Assembly (NCBI GenBank): GCA_963733135.1
Contig: CAVTBX010000004.1
Span: 186,001 to 250,000, forward strand
Reading direction: 5' to 3'
Length of the DNA stretch: 64,000 nt
Source of the DNA: CAVTBX01 sp963733135
GTDB taxonomy: Bacteria > Actinomycetota > Thermoleophilia > Gaiellales > Gaiellaceae
Part shown: piece after piece, positions 55,847 to 64,000 of the stretch
Layout of the letters: every line of letters begins with the position of its first letter
Position numbering within the stretch: the first letter of the stretch is position 1
Translations under genes and position numbers: made by a program
Notes under the pieces: model-generated
What the model saw: the letters and a program-made list of their open reading frames with translations, nothing else
The model's database searches: none
Told to the model about the DNA's origin: nothing

Positions 55847-57013
55847 TCGACCCGGTACTGCTCGACCGCTTCCTCGACGAGCTCGATGCCGAGGCCGGGC
55901 TCGGTCGGGAGCGGGATCGTGCCGTCGCGCACCTCCGGCTCCGGCCGGACGAGCTCGGCTCGAAGCGGCGACGCGTAGAGCTCCGACGAGAGCGTCTCGA
56001 TGAACGGGGCGTTCTCGGTCGCGGCCTGGAAGTGGCGTTCGGCCGCGGTCGTGATGCCCGTCTTCCAGCCGTGGGGGATGACGAGCGCGCCGTGCAAGAG
56101 TGCGAGCTCGGCGATGCGCCGCAGCTCTGTGAGACCGCCGCACCGGTTGACGTCGGGCTGGAGCACGTCGACCCGGCCACGCTCGAGCCACTCGCGGCAC
56201 TCGTGCACGGTCGCGGCGAACTCGGCCCCGGCCACGCGCGTCTCCACTCGCTCGGCGAGCTTCGCGTGCCCCTCGAGATCGTCGTGACGGAGAGCGGCCT
56301 CGGCGAAGTAGATATCGCAGTCCTCGACGCGGTGGAGCACCCAGAGCGCGCTCCGCCAGTCATTCCAGCGGTAACCGAAGTCGAGGGCGAGCACCGCGTC
56401 GCCGCCCAGGAGTCGGCGCCCCTCCCGGATGCATTCCACGAGCTCGCCGTCGGAGACGAGGTCGCCGAAGACGACCTCCATCTTCACGGCGCGGAACCCG
56501 AGCTCGAGCGCGCGGCGGAACTGGGCGCCGATCTCGCCCATGAGCTCGTCGAGCTTCCGGCCCTTCACGCCTCCCGGCCAGATCGTCGCGTACGGCGTGA
56601 TCGCGTCCCGCCGCGCGCCCCCGAGGAGCTGGTAGGCGGGGCGGCCGAGCTGCTTGCCGACGAGGTCGTGGAGCGCGACGTCGACCGCCGAGAGGGCATG
56701 GATCCCGAGCCCGCGCCGGCCGTGGTAGATCGTCTCCTCGTAGAGCCGCCGCCCGAGCGCGGCGATCTCGAACGGGTCGGCTCCGAGAAGCGCGCTTCGC
56801 AGGCCGCGGCTCCAGGCGAAGACGTCGTCCATGAGCACCAGCTCGCGAATCGCCGCCGAGCGGCGCGTCCGTCTCGCCGATGCCGGAGCGGCCGTCCTCG
56901 TCGGTGATTCGCACGACGAGCGTCTCGCTCGACCCGTCCAGATCCTCGGGATCGACCGAGCGGGCCCGAAGCGGGATCGCCTCGACCTCGGCGATGCGCG
57001 ACACGTCGCTCAC
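55843..57013 (-). pseudogene. Mandelate-racemase-subgroup (acid-sugar dehydratase-like) enzyme, frameshifted
   Basis: The gene starts at GTG 57013 (VEAIPLRARSVDPEDLDG, GIGETDAPL) and continues in another frame from about 56856 (AAIRELVLMDDVFAW) to 55843. One extra G in the minus-strand CTCGGCGGCG would explain it; without it the product is 389 aa, normal for the family. Visible are KMEVVFGD (K-x-E, where many members have K-x-K), metal ligands in LALDFGYRW, YFAEAALRH and AGAEFAA, and the Asp/His dyad in LQPDVNRCGG and VIPHGWKTG. That dyad marks sugar-acid dehydratases. All other sites are intact, so either recent decay or a sequence error. Confidence 0.7.
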
Positions 57014-57942
57014 AGAGCCTCATCCTCCCCGGTCGTGAGGGGCCGTGCGACCAGCGTGTAGCAGCACGTCTCGCCGGGCTCGAGCCAGCGCGCCTGCCCG
57101 CGCTCGATTGCAGCGGCGAGGCCGAGCGAGTGAGGTACGGACGTGGGCTCGATCGCAAGCAGCTCGGCGTGGCGACGCCACGGGCCGCCGTAGCCGCGCA
57201 CCTCGTGCCAGACCCAGAGATGACGGAGGAGCTCGACGTCCCAGGTCAGTTCGACGGCCTGGCCGCGCGTGGGGTTTCGGAGGACGGCACGGCCCTCGGG
57301 AAGGTCGGCCACGCAGAAGAGCCGGCTGCGCTCGCGGGCGAGCGGCCACCGCTCGGCGCGTTCGACGGAGCCATCCAGGAGCCTGATCTCCGGCCAGACG
57401 GCAGCGTCTTCGGGCGGCTCCGGCGGGCCGGCCGCCTCGTCGAGCTCGAACGCCTGCCCGGCGGGCAGCTCGAGCACCACCTCGGGGTCGAGCAGCTCGA
57501 GGCCGAACGTGACGTGCTCGAGGGCGACGAACGGCGTCCGCTCGGTCTTGGCCTGGAGGTCGAGCGAGACCTCGAGCGCGCCGTCAGTCAGCTCCAGCCG
57601 CCGAACCGCGCTGAGCCCGTGCCCGCTCCAGGCGAAGACGGCACTCGCCACGTCGTGGGACACCACCGACCAGAGGTCGTTCGAGGCACGCCCGTGGAAG
57701 CCGTGCCGGCGCCCGTCGACCGTGCATGGCGTCCCGGCGTTCGGGAAGACCGGCTGCCAGCCACCTCGATAGGCGGCCGTCCAGGTCTCCTCGTCGAGGT
57801 CTCCGGCCACGGGCTCGGTCGAGGCGAACGGCGGCCGGCCGAGCAGCTGCCTGCCCGTCCGGAGGTCGACGAGGTCGAGAATCTCGCCGCCGTGGCCGGG
57901 ATCGATCCGTGCCAGGAGCTCGTCCGAGCGGAGAACGATCAC
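57010..57942 (-). CDS. Aldose 1-epimerase-like protein
   Basis: This 310-aa beta-sandwich protein has WQPVFPNAGTPCTVDGRRHGFHG, which includes the substrate Arg/His region of galactose mutarotase folds, and LWVWHEVRGYGGPW near the C-terminus. It resembles the DUF4432/aldose-epimerase branch. It interconverts anomers of a sugar or acts on a sugar derivative. The GTG start overlaps the LacI stop by 4 bp; the dehydratase follows with another 4-bp overlap. Confidence 0.85.
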   Translation of the reverse strand: MIVLRSDELLARIDPGHGGEILDLVDLRTGRQLLGRPPFASTEPVAGDLDEETWTAAYRGGWQPVFPNAGTPCTVDGRRHGFHGRASNDLWSVVSHDVASAVFAWSGHGLSAVRRLELTDGALEVSLDLQAKTERTPFVALEHVTFGLELLDPEVVLELPAGQAFELDEAAGPPEPPEDAAVWPEIRLLDGSVERAERWPLARERSRLFCVADLPEGRAVLRNPTRGQAVELTWDVELLRHLWVWHEVRGYGGPWRRHAELLAIEPTSVPHSLGLAAAIERGQARWLEPGETCCYTLVARPLTTGEDEAL

Positions 57943-58970
57943 GAGGGTCGGGGCGGCGCCGTCGAGCTGCGGACGATCACCTCGGGCTCCCCGGCGACCA
58001 CGACGTCGTGCGGGTCTCCGCCGAGGAGCTGGTCGACGAGCGCGTCCACCGCGGAGGCGCCGAGCTCCGAGAGCGGCATCCGGATCGTCGTCAGCGGCGG
58101 TCGTAGGTACTCGGCGAGCGGCATGTCGTCGTAGGTGATCACCGAGAGGTCCTCGGGCACGCGGAGCTCGAGCTGGGCCGTGGCATGGAGCACTCCCACT
58201 GCCTGCGCAAGGGTGCTGACGTACAGGGCGGTGAGCCCGGGATCGCCGCGGAGGAGCTCCAGCGCCGCCCGTGAGCCGCCCCCTTCGTCGAACTCGCCTT
58301 CGACGACCGGTAGCGAGCCGAGGCCGAGCGCGAGCCCGTGCTTGCGGAAGCCGGCAGCGCGCCGACGGGCGGGGTCGAGGGTATGCGGCCCGCCGATGTG
58401 CCCAACACGCTCGTGGCCGAGCTCAACGAGGTGGTCGAGCGCGACGGCGCTGGCCCGCTCGTCGTCCATCACCACGCTGCGCCTGCTCCCCCGGACCGCC
58501 CGGTTGGCGAATACGTGCGGGATACCGAGCCGCTTGACCGAGCGCGACAGCGGGTGGCCCGGGCGGGCGGAGGCCACGATCAGGCCGTCGATGCGCCCGC
58601 CGCGGGCGAGCCGCGCGAACACCTCGTTCGTCTCGCCCGCGTCCGTGTCCTCGGCGAGGAGCACGACGAAGTCGCGTTCGAGCGCGCGCCGGAACGCACC
58701 GCGGGCAATCCGCGCGTAGATCGGCGTGGCCAAGCTCGGGATCACGAGCCCGATCGAGCCGGTCTCGGCCCGCCGCAGCCCACGCGCTGCGGCATGAGGC
58801 CGGTAGTCGAGGCGCTTGGCTGTCTCGAGCACCCGTTCGCGCGTCAGCGGACGGACCGAGATCTGAGCCGAGTCGCTCAGGATCCGCGAGGCTGTCGACT
58901 TCGAGACCCCCGCCTCGCGCGCGACGTCGAGGAGCCGCGCGCGGGCGAGGCGCTTGCCGTCCGTCTTCAT
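57939..58970 (-). CDS. LacI-family transcriptional regulator
   Basis: This 343-aa protein is taken from the ATG at 58970. The HTH ARLLDVAREAGVSKSTASRIL is followed by the hinge (TAKRLDYRPHAAARGL) and a sugar-binding core (IGLVIPSLATPIYARI; ALYVSTLAQAVGVL). It is embedded in the middle of the operon and so is co-expressed with what it controls, probably autoregulating through a sugar or sugar-acid inducer. It overlaps its neighbours on both sides by 4 bp. Confidence 0.93.
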   Translation of the reverse strand: MKTDGKRLARARLLDVAREAGVSKSTASRILSDSAQISVRPLTRERVLETAKRLDYRPHAAARGLRRAETGSIGLVIPSLATPIYARIARGAFRRALERDFVVLLAEDTDAGETNEVFARLARGGRIDGLIVASARPGHPLSRSVKRLGIPHVFANRAVRGSRRSVVMDDERASAVALDHLVELGHERVGHIGGPHTLDPARRRAAGFRKHGLALGLGSLPVVEGEFDEGGGSRAALELLRGDPGLTALYVSTLAQAVGVLHATAQLELRVPEDLSVITYDDMPLAEYLRPPLTTIRMPLSELGASAVDALVDQLLGGDPHDVVVAGEPEVIVRSSTAPPRPS

Positions 58971-59758
58971 TCCGGCCTCCGCTCTCCCAGCGCACCAGGG
59001 GAGGGCGGATACGGGTAGCACCGGGCCGCCGCGCCGCCGTCCACGGCCACGCAGGCGCCCGTCACGAAGGACGCGTCCGGGCCGAGGAGGAAGGCGATGA
59101 CGGCTGCGACCTCGTCGGCTTCGCCGATCCGCCCGAGCGGGTGCAGGTCGGCGTAGGCCTTCAGCTCGGCCTCAGGGTCGGGGGCCTCGGACGCCGTCCG
59201 AGCCGCAAGCGGAGTGTCGATGGCGCCGGGCCGGACCGCGTTGCACCGGATCCCGGCAGCCCCGTACTCGACGGCGACCTGGCGCGTGAGGGCGTCGACG
59301 CCGCCCTTCGAGGCCTGATAGGCGAACGAGCGCGGGAAGCCCGCGACGGCCTGGAGCGAGCTGACGTTCACGATTGCGCCGCCTCCACCCGCAGCGAGCA
59401 AGCGCTGGACGGCGACCGCGCACCCGTAGGCCGTGCCGGCGAGGTTGACGGCGAGCGTCCGCTCGAGGTCGACGTCGCGGAGCTCGTGGGCGGGTGCGTC
59501 GAGCTCGATCCCCGCGTTGTTGACCCAGCCGGTCAGCGTGCCGGCGTCCTCAGCCGCGTCCGCAGCGCGCTCGTGCGTGGCTCTCTCGGCCACGTCCCCC
59601 GTGACCGGGACAAAGGCGGCGCCGAGCTCGTCCGCGACGCCGGCGAGCGCCGCCTCGTCCACGTCGACACCGACGACGCCCGAACCGTCGGCGAGGCAGC
59701 GCTCCGCTGTCGCCCGGCCGATCCCGGACGCAGCGCCGGTGACGACGACGACGTTCAT
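58967..59758 (-). CDS. SDR-family dehydrogenase
   Basis: This 263-aa protein starts MNVVVVTGAASGIGRATAERC. Asp in VVGVDVDEAAL after the second strand favours NAD+. NNAGIELD, Ser in NVSSLQAV and YQASK catalytic residues are present. Ending AVDGGAAARC. Its position directly after the transporter ATPase and before LacI suggests it oxidises the imported sugar (dehydrogenase) or a later keto-acid intermediate. Confidence 0.92.
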   Translation of the reverse strand: MNVVVVTGAASGIGRATAERCLADGSGVVGVDVDEAALAGVADELGAAFVPVTGDVAERATHERAADAAEDAGTLTGWVNNAGIELDAPAHELRDVDLERTLAVNLAGTAYGCAVAVQRLLAAGGGGAIVNVSSLQAVAGFPRSFAYQASKGGVDALTRQVAVEYGAAGIRCNAVRPGAIDTPLAARTASEAPDPEAELKAYADLHPLGRIGEADEVAAVIAFLLGPDASFVTGACVAVDGGAAARCYPYPPSPGALGERRPE

Positions 59759-61546
59759 CCGGCCGCGCTCGCTCTCGGCAGGCGCGGCGCAGCCGCGAGC
59801 AGCCTCTGCGTGTACTCGTGCGCCGACTGCGTCAGGACGGAGGCGACAGGCCCCTCCTCGACCACGACCCCGCCGTGGAGGACGAGCACGTAGTCGGCGA
59901 CCGCCGCCACGACTCCGAGGTCGTGGGAGATGAAGACGAGGGCGAGCCCGAGCTCGGTTCTCAGCTCTTCGAGGAGCTCTAGCACGGCGGCCTGGACGGA
60001 GACGTCCAAGGCGGAGGTGATCTCGTCGCAGATCAGGACGTCCGGGTGGGCGGCCAGAGCCCTGGCGATGGCCACGCGCTGGCGCTCGCCGCCCGGAGAG
60101 CTCCCCAGGGAAGCGGTCGGCAAGGCGGGCCGGCAGCCGGACGCGTTCGAGCAGCCCCGCGACCTCGGCCTCCGCCTGGCGGCGGGAGCGATCGCGCAGG
60201 ACGACCGCCGGCCGAGAGACCGCGTCGCGCACCCGATGCCGGGGATTCAGCGAGTCGAACGGGTTCTGGAAGACGATCTGAATCCGCCGCCGCGCCTCCT
60301 TCGGACGCCTCCGCGCCTTCGCGTCGAGCGGGACGTCGTCGAGGAGCACGCGCCCCGCGGACGCGGGGTGCAGCCCGGCTACCGCACGCGCGATCGTCGT
60401 CTTTCCGCTCCCGGACTCTCCGACGAGGGCGACACAGCGACCGCGAGCGACGGCAAAGCCGACGTCGTGCGCCGCCACGACCCGCATCGTTCCGCGACCG
60501 TGCTCGGCTCCGAGCCCCTCGACGGCCAGCACGGGCGCCGCCTGCTCGTCCGGACTCCTCGGGTTCCACGCCTCGTCGAGCTCGAGCTCTCGCGCCTCCT
60601 GCCACCTGAAGCAGCGCACACGCCGCCCGGCCCCGACCTCCTCCAGCACCGGCGTCTCCTCGGCACAGCGCTCGACGGCCAGCGGGCAACGCGGCCTGAA
60701 CGCGCAGCCCTCAGGGCGCTCCCCTGGGCCGGGCGCCACGCCGGGAATCCCATGCACCCGCCGAGGCCGCACGTGGTCGGGAATCGATGCGACGAGCCCG
60801 TGCGTGTACGGGTGCCGGGGATCGGCGAGCACCTCCGCCGTAGGCCCTTCCTCGACGATCCTGCCCGCGTACATGACCGCGATCCGGTCTGCGACCTGGG
60901 ACACGACGGCGAGATCGTGCGAGACGTAGACCATCGCCAGGCCCCGCTCTCTCCGCAGGCGCTCGATCTCGGCCAGGATCCGCCCCTGCGTCACGACGTC
61001 GAGGCCGGTCGTCGGCTCGTCGAGGACGACCAGCGGCGGCTCGCAAACGAGAGCCACGGCGATCGTCACACGCTGCTGCTGGCCGCCCGAGAGCTCGTGC
61101 GGGTAGCGGCGGGCGAACTCGGCAGTCGCAGGCAGCTCCACGCTCCCGAGCGCCTCCTCGACCGTCGCGAGCTCGCGTGCCGCCGAGTGCTCGTCCAGCA
61201 TGTCCTGGATGGCGCGTCGGATTCGGAGAGCCGGGTTGAGCGCGTTGGCGGGATCCTGCGGCACGTAGGAGACAAGCCGGCCTCGAAGCCTCCGCGTAAC
61301 CCGCTCGGTGCGCCCGCTCACCGTCTCGCCCCCAACGGCGACCTCCCCGGAGACGATCCTGGCGCCAGGCTGGCAGTAGCCGAGGAGCGCGAGCGCAGTG
61401 GTCGTCTTCCCGCTCCCCGACTCGCCGACCAGCCCGACGATCTCGCCCGGAGCGACCTGGAGCGAGACCTCCTCGACGATCGGATCACCGCCCGCCAGCC
61501 CGACCGTAAGGTCGTGGACGGCGAGAGCAGCGGGGATCTCGTTCAC
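59755..61546 (-). pseudogene. Double-domain peptide-type ABC ATPase (DppD-DppF fusion), frameshifted
   Basis: The first ATPase is intact: Walker A GESGSGKTT (residue 41 on), HELSGGQQQRVTIAVAL, LVVLDEPTTGLD, and the oligopeptide-transport tail with CAFRPRCPLAVERC. The second has Walker A GESGSGKTT near residue 375, but at its own signature the frame shifts: GELSG continues as GERQRVAIARAL in the next frame. One extra G at the plus-strand CCC of 60092-60094 accounts for it; removing it gives 596 aa. The rest, DVLICDEITSALD and VFISHDLGV, is intact. A working gene with a sequence error is as likely as a pseudogene. Confidence 0.75.
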
Positions 61547-62388
61547 GCCGGCACCCCCGTCCGCGAGTGACCGAGCGACCGGGCGATCGCGTCGCCGACG
61601 AGGCTGAGTGAGATCGTCAGGAGCGCGATCAGGCCGGCAGGAACGAGGATCACCCAGGGGTTCAGGGAGAGCCCGTCGCGGTTCTCGCTGACGATCAGGG
61701 CCCAGTCCGCGTCCGGTGGCTGCAAGCCGAGCCCGAAGAAGTTGACGGACGCTACCAGGATGATCGAGTACGTGAACCGAAGGCCGAAGTCGGCGGCGAT
61801 CGGCGAGACGATGTTCGGCAGGATCTCGCGCCTGAGGATCGCGGCCGTGCTCTCGCCGCGGGCCACGGCAGCCTCCACGAAGCCACGCACCGACTGTTCG
61901 AGCGTGGCCGTGCGAACGATGCGCGCGACGAGCGGCGCCTGCACGAGCGCGACACCAGCGACGAGGGCCGTCTTGCTCGTCCCCGCACCCGTGATCAGGA
62001 CGAGGATGAAGAGGAGCGGCGGGAACGAGATCAGGACGTCCACACCGCGCATGAGGAGCGAGTCCGTGAGCGAGCGCGAGTAGCCGGCGAGGAGCCCGAC
62101 GAGCCCTCCGGCGAGGTAGGCCAGGAGCGTTGCGACCCCCGCGAGCACGAGCACGCTCCGTCCGCCCCAGAGCACCCGCGAGAGAACGTCGCGCCCGAGC
62201 GAGTCGTAGCCGAACACCGCGTCGCCGCTCGGTCCTTCGAACGGGATCCCGATCGGCTCCGTCGGGCTGTGCGGCGCGAAGACGGGCCCGAGCAGTGCCG
62301 TTCCGACGACGACAAGAAGGAGCGCGAGCCCGACTGCACCGGTGGCCGACCGGACGAAGCGCAGCCGTTCCGAGGCCGCCCGCCTCAC
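61543..62388 (-). CDS. ABC transporter permease, DppC-like
   Basis: This 281-aa protein has six helices. FGYDSLGRDVLSRVLWGGR is the hallmark N-terminal motif of DppC/OppC permeases, and RREILPNIVSPIAADFGLR is the cytosolic coupling EAA-like loop. It pairs with the DppB-like protein. It overlaps both neighbours by 4 bp. Confidence 0.95.
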   Translation of the reverse strand: MRRAASERLRFVRSATGAVGLALLLVVVGTALLGPVFAPHSPTEPIGIPFEGPSGDAVFGYDSLGRDVLSRVLWGGRSVLVLAGVATLLAYLAGGLVGLLAGYSRSLTDSLLMRGVDVLISFPPLLFILVLITGAGTSKTALVAGVALVQAPLVARIVRTATLEQSVRGFVEAAVARGESTAAILRREILPNIVSPIAADFGLRFTYSIILVASVNFFGLGLQPPDADWALIVSENRDGLSLNPWVILVPAGLIALLTISLSLVGDAIARSLGHSRTGVPA

Positions 62389-63347
62389 ACCAACGTCCTG
62401 AGCTTCGGGACGAGCAGCACCACGATCAAGTCGGCGATCAGGTTGATGCCGATGTAGACGGCGGCGATCACGATCGCGAGCGACTGCACCTCGCGGACGT
62501 CTCGGATGTTGACGGCGTCCACGAGCTCCTTCCCGAGCCCCGGATACGCAAAGAGGAACTCGGTGACGATGATGCCGCCGATCAAGAACTGGATGTTCTG
62601 TGCGAAGACCTGGACGCTCGGCGCGAGCGCGTTCCGAAAGGCATAGCGCCAGACGACGAGCCGCTCGCGGAACCCGTTCAGCCGGGCCATCTGCACGTAG
62701 TTCGTCCGCAGCACCTCGACCATCCCGGCGCGCACCATCCGGATCGACGCCGCCGTGGTCACCCCGAGGAGCGTCAGCACGGGCAGCACAAGCTTGGCGG
62801 GATCAGAGAGCGGGCTCTCGCCCGGCGCGAAGAGCGAGACCGGCGGCAGGACGTCGAGCCAGGCGAAGAACACGAGTATGAGGAGCGAGCCGATCACGAA
62901 CTCCGGCAGCGAGATCACGGCCAGGGAGCTGACGGAGATCGAGTGGTCGGTCGGCCGGCCGGCCCTGAGCGCCGCGACGACGCCGAGCACCAGCGCCAGC
63001 GGAACCATGATGAGCGCCGTGATCCCGGCGAGCACGAAGGAGTTCCCGATCTTGCCTTTGACGTCGTTCCAGATCGGGAGCTCCCCACCCTGCGCGTACC
63101 CGGCCGCGGAGTTCCCGAGGTCGCCCTGGAGCAGGCCGCCGAGCCAGTCGAGGTAGCGCTCATGGGCCGGGCGGTCGAGGCCCATGAGCTCCTCGAGCTC
63201 CGCGACGTTCTCCGGGCTGGCCGTCCGGCCGAGGAGCGCGTTGGCCGCGTTCCCGGGGAGGAGCTCCGTCGCCGCGAAGACGAGGACCGAGACCGCGAGC
63301 AGGGTCACGACGGCCGCGGCCACACGCCGAAGGACGAACCAGAGCAG
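62385..63347 (-). CDS. ABC transporter permease, DppB-like
   Basis: The first ordinary start is GTG 63323, but it would cut off the conserved WFVLRR that opens DppB proteins. A CTG at 63347, 7 nt after GGAG, restores it (LWFVLRRVAAAVVTLL). Body features: LGNSAAGYAQGGE external loop, RMVRAGMVEVLRTNYVQMAR coupling loop, FRNALAPSVQVFAQNIQFL and FAYPGLGKELVDAV. The CTG start is inference; 63323 is the conservative choice. Confidence 0.85.
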   Translation of the reverse strand: MLWFVLRRVAAAVVTLLAVSVLVFAATELLPGNAANALLGRTASPENVAELEELMGLDRPAHERYLDWLGGLLQGDLGNSAAGYAQGGELPIWNDVKGKIGNSFVLAGITALIMVPLALVLGVVAALRAGRPTDHSISVSSLAVISLPEFVIGSLLILVFFAWLDVLPPVSLFAPGESPLSDPAKLVLPVLTLLGVTTAASIRMVRAGMVEVLRTNYVQMARLNGFRERLVVWRYAFRNALAPSVQVFAQNIQFLIGGIIVTEFLFAYPGLGKELVDAVNIRDVREVQSLAIVIAAVYIGINLIADLIVVLLVPKLRTLV

Positions 63348-63426
63348 GGGGCGGCTCCGCCGGCCTGAGACCTGCGGAGCCGCGTCGAGCGGAGGGGCTA
63401 CCTCCCCCGGTACCGGTGTCAGTGAA

Positions 63427-64000
63427 CTAGACGTCGAGCCAGACGTCGCGGTAGTTCCAGCCGCCGAGGTTGAACCAGGCGCTGGGCTCGAGGCCCTTCA
63501 CGGTGTTCGCCGCGGCGTCGAGGATCTCGAGGTTGGCCCAGACGATGTAGCCGCCCTCGTTGTACTGAACCTCCTGCACCTGGTGCCAGAGGTCGAGCGC
63601 GGCCTCTTCGTCGGTCGCGCCCTGGGCCTCGCGGATGAGCGCGTCGTAGGCCTTGTCGCGGTAGTGGGTCTCGTTCCAGATCGCGTCGGAGAGAAGCGCC
63701 TGCTCGTACCAGAGCGCGAGCGAGCTGTACGTCCAGAACGACTGGCCGAAGTCGAGCTTGGTGTAGATCTTCGACGTGTCGAAGTAGGCGTTCGGGTCCT
63801 CCTTCTTGATCTTGACCGTGACGCCGGCCTCCTTCGCCATCTCCGCGAAGAGCGTGGCCGCCTCGACGAAGCCCGGGACGATGTCCGAGGTATGGAGGGT
63901 GACCTCGAGGTTCTCCTGGCCCGCCTCCGCGAGCAAGGCCCTCGCCTCTTCGATGTCCTGCTCGCGGGTGGGCAGGTCCTCGGCGAAGTTCCAGAGGCCC
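63427..64000 (-). CDS. ABC transporter substrate-binding protein, family 5 (partial, C-terminal part)
   Basis: The frame is open to the window edge; the N-terminus lies beyond 64000. Visible: ARALLAEAGQENLEVTL, AATLFAEMAKEAGVTVKIKK, YTKLDFGQSFWTY, and the ending WFNLGGWNYRDVWLDV, matching DppA/OppA-like binding proteins. It is the first visible gene of the operon and gives the transporter its specificity, so the missing N-terminal half would be informative. An 80-bp gap with a short GC hairpin separates it from the permease. Confidence 0.9.
   Translation of the reverse strand, partial: GLWNFAEDLPTREQDIEEARALLAEAGQENLEVTLHTSDIVPGFVEAATLFAEMAKEAGVTVKIKKEDPNAYFDTSKIYTKLDFGQSFWTYSSLALWYEQALLSDAIWNETHYRDKAYDALIREAQGATDEEAALDLWHQVQEVQYNEGGYIVWANLEILDAAANTVKGLEPSAWFNLGGWNYRDVWLDV

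Overview
The window is a GC-rich bacterial chromosome segment with dense gene packing, many GTG starts and many 4-bp ATGA/GTGA gene overlaps. An F420-type LLM oxidoreductase, an MMPL transporter, DrrAB-like and DHA2-like exporters and the style of the lipoproteins point to Actinomycetota, probably a deep lineage such as Thermoleophilia. That placement is inference from gene content; no rRNA gene is present. Four tRNA genes (Lys-TTT, Glu-TTC, Val-TAC, Asp-GTC) are in the first 9 kb.

Layout. 0-9 kb: a secreted RTX-repeat protein, a possible integrase remnant beside tRNA-Lys, a VOC protein with an in-frame HExxH domain upstream, an orphan peptide-type binding lipoprotein, a LysR regulator, an FGD-like F420 enzyme, two tiny membrane proteins and a class III nucleotide cyclase. 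9-21 kb: membrane and export genes (LPG-synthase-like, MMPL, HerA-like ATPase, hydrolase, MFS, ABC-2 pair, second MFS). 21-25.5 kb: a three-subunit molybdenum hydroxylase of the xanthine dehydrogenase family with a VOC protein. 25.5-34.5 kb: DUF2461, Lrp/AsnC, RhtA-like, LysE and ZIP transporters, a GH26-like hydrolase, a DrrAB-like exporter facing a two-component system, and a cupredoxin-like lipoprotein. 34.5-41.6 kb: hemolysin III, infA and cspA, two flavoprotein oxidases, then a zinc module (Fur/Zur regulator divergent from znuACB).

41.6-52.8 kb is a carbon/nitrogen assimilation block on the minus strand: ppc, glnK-amt, beta-carbonic anhydrase and gltBD. Ammonium import and PII sensing sit beside GOGAT, and bicarbonate production sits beside the PEP carboxylase that consumes it. 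52.8-55 kb holds a cupin, a YceI/FMN-reductase pair and a convergent MarR regulator that shares a sequence motif with the pair's promoter. 55-64 kb is a catabolic operon of eight genes (binding protein, two permeases, double ATPase, SDR, LacI, aldose-epimerase-like, mandelate-racemase-type dehydratase). Nearly all are joined by 4-bp overlaps, and a further SDR is convergent at its end. I read this as an uncharacterised oxidative sugar or sugar-acid pathway fed by a peptide-family ABC transporter.

Most notable: (i) a three-hairpin repeat family with three copies whose stems differ by compensatory changes; (ii) infA whose only start that fits the family is ATA, placed behind a strong Shine-Dalgarno; (iii) a GlnK whose T-loop Tyr51 equivalent is Phe; (iv) a palindrome covering the znuA start codon within a 19-bp divergent gap; (v) the sugar-acid operon. 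Two genes of that operon and an ankyrin gene carry single-base frame disruptions, so either decay or assembly error affects this sequence.
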